The position numbers were made by a program, and so were the translations under genes. Shown here piece by piece: positions 59,449 to 64,000 of a stretch of DNA of 64,000 bases. This stretch comes from Nevskiaceae bacterium. Its GTDB lineage: Bacteria; Pseudomonadota; Gammaproteobacteria; Nevskiales; Nevskiaceae. Numbering within the stretch: position 1 is the stretch's first letter; every line of letters starts with the position of its first letter. A model generated the notes under the pieces. That model saw nothing but the letters and a program-made list of their open reading frames with translations, had not been told where the DNA came from and did not search any database. The stretch covers positions 292,846 through 356,845 of the forward strand of contig SCRT01000012.1 in NCBI GenBank assembly GCA_004298465.1. The letters run 5' to 3'.

Positions 59449-60321
59449 ATGGACTCCATCCGGGAGACAGGGCGAGCTTCCATGATAGGGATGGACGCCA
59501 TGTATAGCGAGCTTTACCGAAAGCTGTCCGACGCGTGCTGCTGCATCACGGTCTTCATCGACGAGGAGAAGATCAGTGAAGGTACTGGATTCGCTTTCCG
59601 GAGGGATGGTCAGGTCATCACGGCGGCGCATGTGGTGACAGGGAGAGTGCCGATCCGCGACGATGATTTTAGCGATCCGGACGTTCGGGTCTACGCCAAG
59701 TTTCCTCGCCGTGAGCTCCTGGAATACAGGACCGCATTCCGTGGCATCACCATAATGGTGAAGGGGTTTTCAAGTCCCATACAGATCGACCAGGCGATCT
59801 TGGTCCCGAAGGACGGAGTGTTCACTGACTTCCCTTTCCTGCCAGCCCAGACGAAACCTCCGCAGCTTGGGGAGGAAGTATTCTGCGCGGGCTACTCGGA
59901 TGAAATCGAAGTGCCGTTCCGTGTCAACAGGATCCTGGAAAATGGGATCAAGGGCCGCGAAGAGTTCCTGCGCGCCATGAAGATGGGATATCTGGCTGAT
60001 ATGACAGGTCCGCTGATAAAACGGGCAGTAATCGGAAACATATGCCGGGTCGTTGCGGAAAGCAGTACCCAAGGTATTTCGCTGCAATGCGATGTGTTCT
60101 ATGCGGACTGCGCGATGCATTCGGGCGCAAGCGGCGGCCCCGTTGTGAACGCGCAGGGAGAAGCGGTGGGAATTATCACGAAGCGGGCTGTTACATCCGT
60201 CTCGCAATCTGATGCATCGAATCTCAGCGTTCCATCCGGAGCTACTGTTGGTGTGAGTTTTCAGGCCCTCGATGCGGCCTGCAAGCATGTTGCCATACAT
60301 GGCGCCCAGCACCTTTGCTAA
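59449..60321 (+). CDS. Trypsin-like serine protease (cytosolic), defence-island associated
   Basis: About 290 residues without signal peptide. The chymotrypsin-fold triad is visible: His61 in GQVITAAHVVTG, Asp114 in SPIQIDQAILVP and Ser228 in MHSGASGGPVVN (GxSGGP), followed by GEAVGIITKRAV. An ACCC cysteine cluster lies near residue 30. Between Asp and Ser is an unusual ~100-residue stretch with no match by eye. The start is uncertain (GTG 59437, ATG 59449 or ATG 59482). The gene has visibly lower GC than its surroundings. It lies beside a restriction-modification operon, so an effector protease of a defence system is possible; no PDZ domain is seen, unlike DegP/DegQ. Confidence 0.8.
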   Translation: MDSIRETGRASMIGMDAMYSELYRKLSDACCCITVFIDEEKISEGTGFAFRRDGQVITAAHVVTGRVPIRDDDFSDPDVRVYAKFPRRELLEYRTAFRGITIMVKGFSSPIQIDQAILVPKDGVFTDFPFLPAQTKPPQLGEEVFCAGYSDEIEVPFRVNRILENGIKGREEFLRAMKMGYLADMTGPLIKRAVIGNICRVVAESSTQGISLQCDVFYADCAMHSGASGGPVVNAQGEAVGIITKRAVTSVSQSDASNLSVPSGATVGVSFQALDAACKHVAIHGAQHLC

Positions 60322-60582
60322 TGCAGGATCCGGATGTGCTGTCATTGAGTTCTATTGCCCTGCGGTAACTTCCGCCTGCTGTAAATTTTAATGAAGTAAC
60401 GAGAGGAAGGCCGCGAAACACGTGGCGATACCGCGTCGTACAGCGCCCTGTAGACTCATTTTCGGTGTCTTCCCTTGATTGAGGCTTGAATCTATCCCCG
60501 ATTTTCAAGCTGTAGCGGCTGTTTGGTTTTGTCCGGTGACATTGCGTCCCGTAGACTCCACTTAGTTGCGGGGGAGGCGGGA

Positions 60583-61155
60583 ATGGCGATCACGGACTGG
60601 CCGGAAGATGAGCGGCCGCGCGAGAAACTGCTGGCGCGGGGGGCGGCGACGCTGACGGATGCGGAGCTGCTGGCGATCTTCCTGCGCGTCGGCGTGCGGG
60701 GGAAAAGTGCGGTGGATCTGGCGCGCGAGCTGGTGGCGCGCTTCGATGGGCTGCGGGGGTTGTTCAACGCAACGCAGGCCGAGTTCTGCGGCGTGAACGG
60801 GCTGGGGCCGGCGAAGTACGCGCAGTTGCAGGCAGTGCTGGAGATGGCGCGGCGCTATCTGGAAACCACGCTGGGGGAGCGCGATGCGCTGAGCGATCCG
60901 ACGTCGGTGCGGCGTTTCCTGAACGCGAAGCTGCGCGACTTGCCGCACGAGGTCTTTGCCGGGCTGTTTCTCGACAACCACCACCGCGTGATCCGCTTCG
61001 TGGAACTGGCCCACGGCACGCTCAACGCCGCCAGCGTCTACCCCAGGGAAGTCCTCAAGCAGGCGCTGGCGCTGAACGCGGGGGCGGTGATCTTTGTCCA
61101 CAACCATCCCACTCGACCTATTTCGATCACGCTCGATCACGCTCCTTCCTATTGA
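60583..61155 (+). pseudogene. radC: radC, truncated at JAMM motif
   Basis: Starts normally ([26 protein letters not shown] upstream) with the helix-hairpin-helix region ([37 protein letters not shown]) and most of the MPN domain ([47 protein letters not shown]). After HNHP, where family members continue SG-x(8)-D and about 45 more residues, the frame turns into [14 protein letters not shown] and stops. The loss of the rest of the metal site should inactivate it. The break at about 61112 coincides with the start of DNA carrying an integrase, so insertion of a mobile element is the likely cause. Confidence 0.85.
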
Positions 61156-61303
61156 ATCGCTTGAATTTTCTGGCTTGTCGCGGAGCCGGACGTTATGGCA
61201 TATTGGGGTCGGTTTTGAGGGGGATCAGTCGCCCTTTTGACCCCAGTCGCCGACCCCTACTACCCGTCTGGCGACCCCACTTGAGAGCCGATGGGAGAGC
61301 CCA
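61112..61303. other. Probable left boundary of an integrated element
   Basis: From about 61112 the sequence no longer matches RadC coding logic, and at 61304 the integrase begins. The stretch holds TTGGGGTCGG (61204-61213) and, inverted, CCGACCCC (61249-61256), plus TTTTGAGGGG and CTTTTGACCCC; these dyads may be recombinase-binding or attachment sequences. The right-hand partner is outside the window. Confidence 0.45.
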
Positions 61304-62602
61304 GTGCCAAGCCTTACCGATGGAGAGATACGCCGCGCGCTGAAACAGGCGGAGCAAACCGGCAAGCAGCTAAGCCTGATCGATGGCGAGGGGCACGGCA
61401 CCGGCCGTCTGGTCCTGGTCATGAAGCCGATGCCCACTCGCGTCACGGCGGACTGGATGGCGCAGCAGTGGCGAGATCAGAAGCGCCTCAAAAAGAAGCT
61501 CGGCTCGTATCCGTCGATGTCGCTCAGCAAGGCGCGCGAAGTTTTCAGCCGCGATTTTGCCGACATGATTCAGAGGGGTCGGAGCATCAAGATCGCCGGC
61601 GACACACGTCCCGGCACTGTGGCCGATCTTTTCGAGGCCTACGTCGCTCATCTAAAGGCGTCGGGTAAGTCGTCCTGGAAGGAAGCGGAGAAAGGCTTCA
61701 ACAAGATTGCCGATACGCTCGGGTGCAATAGGCCCGCTCGGGACATCGAGCCCGACGAAATCACGGATCTAATTCGGCCAATCTATGACCGCGGCAAGCG
61801 CTCGATGGCGGATCACGTCCGCAGCTACATCCGATCCGCGTATAGCTGGGGCCTCAAATCGGAGCACGACTATCGTAGCGCGTCGCAGCGACGCTTCCGC
61901 CTCGCCTACAATCCCGCAGCTGGCATCCCCACGGAACCAAAGAAAGTCGGCACCCGCTGGCTTGATGAAGAAGAGTTCCTGCGCCTTTATCGCTGGCTGG
62001 AATGTCCGGACGCGCCGGTTCACCCGCCCTACACGCGGGCCGTCCGCATTCTTATGCTTACCGGGCAGCGCGTCGAGGAGATCGCCCGCCTGCATGTCGA
62101 TCAGTGGGACGCGAAGGAACGGATCATCGACTGGTCGAAGACCAAGAACGGCAAGCCGCACGCCATTCCCGTCCCAGAAGTCGCGGCAGAGCTGATCGAG
62201 TCCATCAAGCCCAACGCGCACGGCTGGTTTTTCCCCTCCGCGACCGACCCGACTAAACCCGTCAGCCATGGCACGCTTTACTCGTTCATGTGGCGTCAGC
62301 GCGAGCGCGAGGTGATCCCGGTCGTGACCAACCGCGATCTGCGCAGGACCTGGAAAACGCTTGCTGGACAGGCCGGCCTGTCAAAGGAAATTCGCGACCG
62401 GCTGCAAAACCATACGCTCCAGGACGTCAGCTCGAAGAGTTACGATCGCTGGAACTACATGCCGGAGAAACGGGCCGCGATGAAGAAGTGGGATGCTTTC
62501 GTCCAGGCCATGCTGAACAAAAAGCGTCCCAAGGCTGCCAAAGCAAAGCGCGCGCCGATCACCCATGGCGCCGCTGAAGAAGCGGCTCAGCAAGCGGCCT
62601 GA
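61304..62602 (+). CDS. Tyrosine-type site-specific integrase
   Basis: 432 residues, GTG start with GGGAG upstream. An N-terminal DUF4102-like arm domain (LTDGEIRRALKQAEQTGKQLSL, LGSYPSMSLSKAREVF), a core-binding SAM-like domain (about 104-205), then the catalytic domain: Arg256 in LMLTGQRVEEIARL, Lys in WSKTKNGKPHAIPV, NRDLRRTWKT (Arg replaces the first His of HxxR, a tolerated variant), LQNHTLQDVSSKSYDRWNY with the nucleophilic Tyr around 380. The tail is basic (KKRPKAAKAKRAP). It sits directly at the break in radC, so it probably drove that insertion. Confidence 0.92.
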   Translation: MPSLTDGEIRRALKQAEQTGKQLSLIDGEGHGTGRLVLVMKPMPTRVTADWMAQQWRDQKRLKKKLGSYPSMSLSKAREVFSRDFADMIQRGRSIKIAGDTRPGTVADLFEAYVAHLKASGKSSWKEAEKGFNKIADTLGCNRPARDIEPDEITDLIRPIYDRGKRSMADHVRSYIRSAYSWGLKSEHDYRSASQRRFRLAYNPAAGIPTEPKKVGTRWLDEEEFLRLYRWLECPDAPVHPPYTRAVRILMLTGQRVEEIARLHVDQWDAKERIIDWSKTKNGKPHAIPVPEVAAELIESIKPNAHGWFFPSATDPTKPVSHGTLYSFMWRQREREVIPVVTNRDLRRTWKTLAGQAGLSKEIRDRLQNHTLQDVSSKSYDRWNYMPEKRAAMKKWDAFVQAMLNKKRPKAAKAKRAPITHGAAEEAAQQAA

Positions 62603-62604
62603 CA

Positions 62605-63969
62605 GTGACCAGCAGACGTTCCCGGAAAGCGCCCGCCGAGAAAGGCGATCCCCGTCGGCCGAAGATGGTGGTCGACGCTCCTTCTCCGGACGCGCAGGGT
62701 TACGTTACGCTGGTCACCGAACTGAAGCAGCGCATCACTGATGCCCGGCTTCGCGCGGCCCTTTCGCTCAACCGCGAGCTTGTGCTTCTCTACTGGGGGA
62801 TCGGCAGAGACATCCTTTCCCGTCAAGAAAGCGAGGGCTGGGGCGCCAAGGTCATCGACCGGCTAGCCCTCGACCTCGGGCGCGCCTTCCCGGAAATGAC
62901 CGGCTTGTCGGCCCGAAACCTCAAATATATGCGTGCGTTCGCAGAGGCGTGGCCCGACCTCGAATTTGTGCAACAGGTTGTTGCACTATTGCCCTGGGGC
63001 CATAACGTCCGCCTACTTGACGCCGTGAAGACGGCACCGGAGCGGACTTGGTATGCCCGCCAAGCTATCGAAAACGGTTGGAGCCGCAACGTCCTCGTTC
63101 ATCAGATCGAGAGCGGTTTGTTTGCCCGCCAAGGCAGCGCCCTTACGAATTTCACCAGGACGCTGCCCGCGGGACAATCCGAACTCGCTCAGCAGATTCT
63201 CAAAGACCCCTACAGCTTCGATTTCCTGTCGCTCGGACCCAAGATGCTGGAGCGGGACCTTGAGCGGGGTCTGATCGAGCACCTGCGCGCGCTGATCCTC
63301 GAACTTGGCAAAGGGTTCGCGTTCGTCGGCAGCCAATATCATCTCGAAGTGGTCGGTCAGGACTACTACCTCGATCTCCTCTTCTATCATCTACGGCTGC
63401 GCTGCTTCGTCGTGATCGAACTCAAGATCGAAGACTTCAAGCCAGAATTCGCTGGGAAGATGAATTTCTATCTCTCGGCCGTCGACGACCAGCTACGGCA
63501 CCGGGATGACCAACCGACCATCGGAATCATCCTCTGCAAAGGCCGTAACGAGGTGGTGGTGGAATACTCGCTCCGCGACACTGCCAAACCGATGGGTGTC
63601 GCCCAATACAAAGTCTCGGCCACGCTCCCGTCTCGACTCCAGCGGGACCTTCCGACGATCGAAGAACTCGGACGGGAGTTTCCGTTGATGTCCGTGGTCA
63701 AGCTGCGCATCGAAATCGAACGCGCGCTTCGAGACTATGCTGCCGCCAGAGGCTTCGCGCCGACCCGTCCAACCGGGATCGGCCCCATGCTGCAGGATCT
63801 CGAGCGGCGCGACCTTGCGCCACCGAGCACGCGTGCGTTCGCAGAGGCGCTGCGCGTCATGAACGAAGCATCCCATGGCGTCGAAGTCGACCCAGACGCG
63901 GCCGAGCATGCCGTCTCTGTCGGCACGGTGTTTCTCGCGGAGCTGACTGACCAGACCCGCGATGTTTGA
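62605..63969 (+). CDS. DUF1016 (YhcG-type) PD-(D/E)XK nuclease with extra C-terminal domain
   Basis: 454 residues, GTG start 2 bases after the integrase stop. Residues 34-205 are the DUF1016 N-terminal domain (LVLLYWGIGRDILSRQ, GWGAKVIDRLALDLGRAFPEMTGLSARNLKYMRAFAEAW). Residues 215-345 are the nuclease domain, with Asp257 in DYYLDLLFYH and Glu272-x-Lys274 in CFVVIELK, then GKMNFYLSAVDD. After about 365 comes an all-helical extension (LRIEIERALRDYAAARGF, MLQDLERRDLAPP, LRVMNEASHGVEV) that ordinary YhcG lacks and that looks like a DUF4145-type helper domain. Members occur in defence islands and phages. It is likely part of the integrated element's cargo. Confidence 0.88.
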   Translation: MTSRRSRKAPAEKGDPRRPKMVVDAPSPDAQGYVTLVTELKQRITDARLRAALSLNRELVLLYWGIGRDILSRQESEGWGAKVIDRLALDLGRAFPEMTGLSARNLKYMRAFAEAWPDLEFVQQVVALLPWGHNVRLLDAVKTAPERTWYARQAIENGWSRNVLVHQIESGLFARQGSALTNFTRTLPAGQSELAQQILKDPYSFDFLSLGPKMLERDLERGLIEHLRALILELGKGFAFVGSQYHLEVVGQDYYLDLLFYHLRLRCFVVIELKIEDFKPEFAGKMNFYLSAVDDQLRHRDDQPTIGIILCKGRNEVVVEYSLRDTAKPMGVAQYKVSATLPSRLQRDLPTIEELGREFPLMSVVKLRIEIERALRDYAAARGFAPTRPTGIGPMLQDLERRDLAPPSTRAFAEALRVMNEASHGVEVDPDAAEHAVSVGTVFLAELTDQTRDV

Positions 63970-64000
63970 TCCGGAGCGCAGACTGCCCCTATCGCCCACG
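63962..64000 (+). CDS. Possible start of next cargo gene (cut by window edge)
   Basis: An ATG overlapping the DUF1016 gene end by 8 bases opens MFDPERRLPLSPT and is still open at the last base. Only 13 codons are visible, so identity and even coding status cannot be judged. The tight overlap fits an operon with the nuclease gene. Confidence 0.3.
   Translation, partial: MFDPERRLPLSPT

Noticed and set aside
59415..59513. A short ORF (about 32 codons) starting right after the 48-codon ORF
   Set aside because: It overlaps the protease start in another frame, has Gly/His/Arg-rich low-complexity content and no conserved feature.

Overview
The window is about 64 kb of GC-rich, tightly packed bacterial chromosome. 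GC-biased third codon positions produce long spurious antisense reading frames. The gene set (YhdP-TldD-RNase G-Maf, NtrBC-GlnK-AmtB, OmpA, AmpG, PhaR, fused MrpAB) and many REP-like elements built on GTAGGAGC...GCGAC point to a Gammaproteobacterium, most likely near Xanthomonadales/Nevskiales. That placement is inferred from gene content and repeats; no rRNA or tRNA gene was seen to confirm it.

Layout. 1-3.1 kb: a ferritin-like protein, a Crp/Fnr regulator next to NnrS (nitric-oxide stress) and an AhpD-like protein. 3.6-9.2 kb: cls, an EEP hydrolase, a PAS protein, coaD-rsmD, DUF4190 and tldD. 9.2-16.1 kb: yhdP, rng, maf and pyrE on the minus strand. 16.4-25 kb: a phasin-like protein, phaR, exonuclease III, ampG, an OmpA gene broken by a frameshift, an Ig-like lipoprotein, a DUF350 protein and glnA. 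25-31 kb: lysA-dapL, a DUF4124 protein, ackA and proA. 31-37 kb: a nitrogen regulon, ntrB-ntrC, a porin and glnK-amtB; the porin and glnK each have a matching sigma-54 promoter, and glnK also has tandem NtrC-type sites. 37-41 kb: nadD-rsfS-rlmH, a HicB remnant and recQ. 41.6-47.5 kb: a six-gene Mrp antiporter operon. 47.5-55.3 kb: NamZ-like, purU, a DOMON-like protein, an SDR, DUF167, argB, a decayed toxin-antitoxin pair, dut and coaBC.

The right end (55.3-64 kb) is accessory DNA placed between coaBC and radC, which are neighbours in many proteobacteria. It holds an intact toxin-antitoxin pair, an overlapping Dcm-like methylase/Vsr/MvaI-BcnI restriction operon, and a divergently transcribed trypsin-like protease preceded by a small ORF with a consensus promoter. 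radC itself is cut at its JAMM motif; immediately beyond lie a tyrosine integrase and a DUF1016 (YhcG-type) PD-(D/E)XK nuclease with an extra C-terminal region. This is a layered defence island and the most likely place for something undescribed.

Functional links: NtrB/NtrC with sigma-54 probably drives glnK-amtB and the porin, while GlnK controls AmtB and indirectly GlnA. LysA and DapL perform the last steps of a short diaminopimelate/lysine route. AmpG and NamZ fit peptidoglycan recycling. CoaD and CoaBC cover coenzyme A synthesis. Degenerate toxin-antitoxin genes at two further sites show past turnover of small mobile modules.
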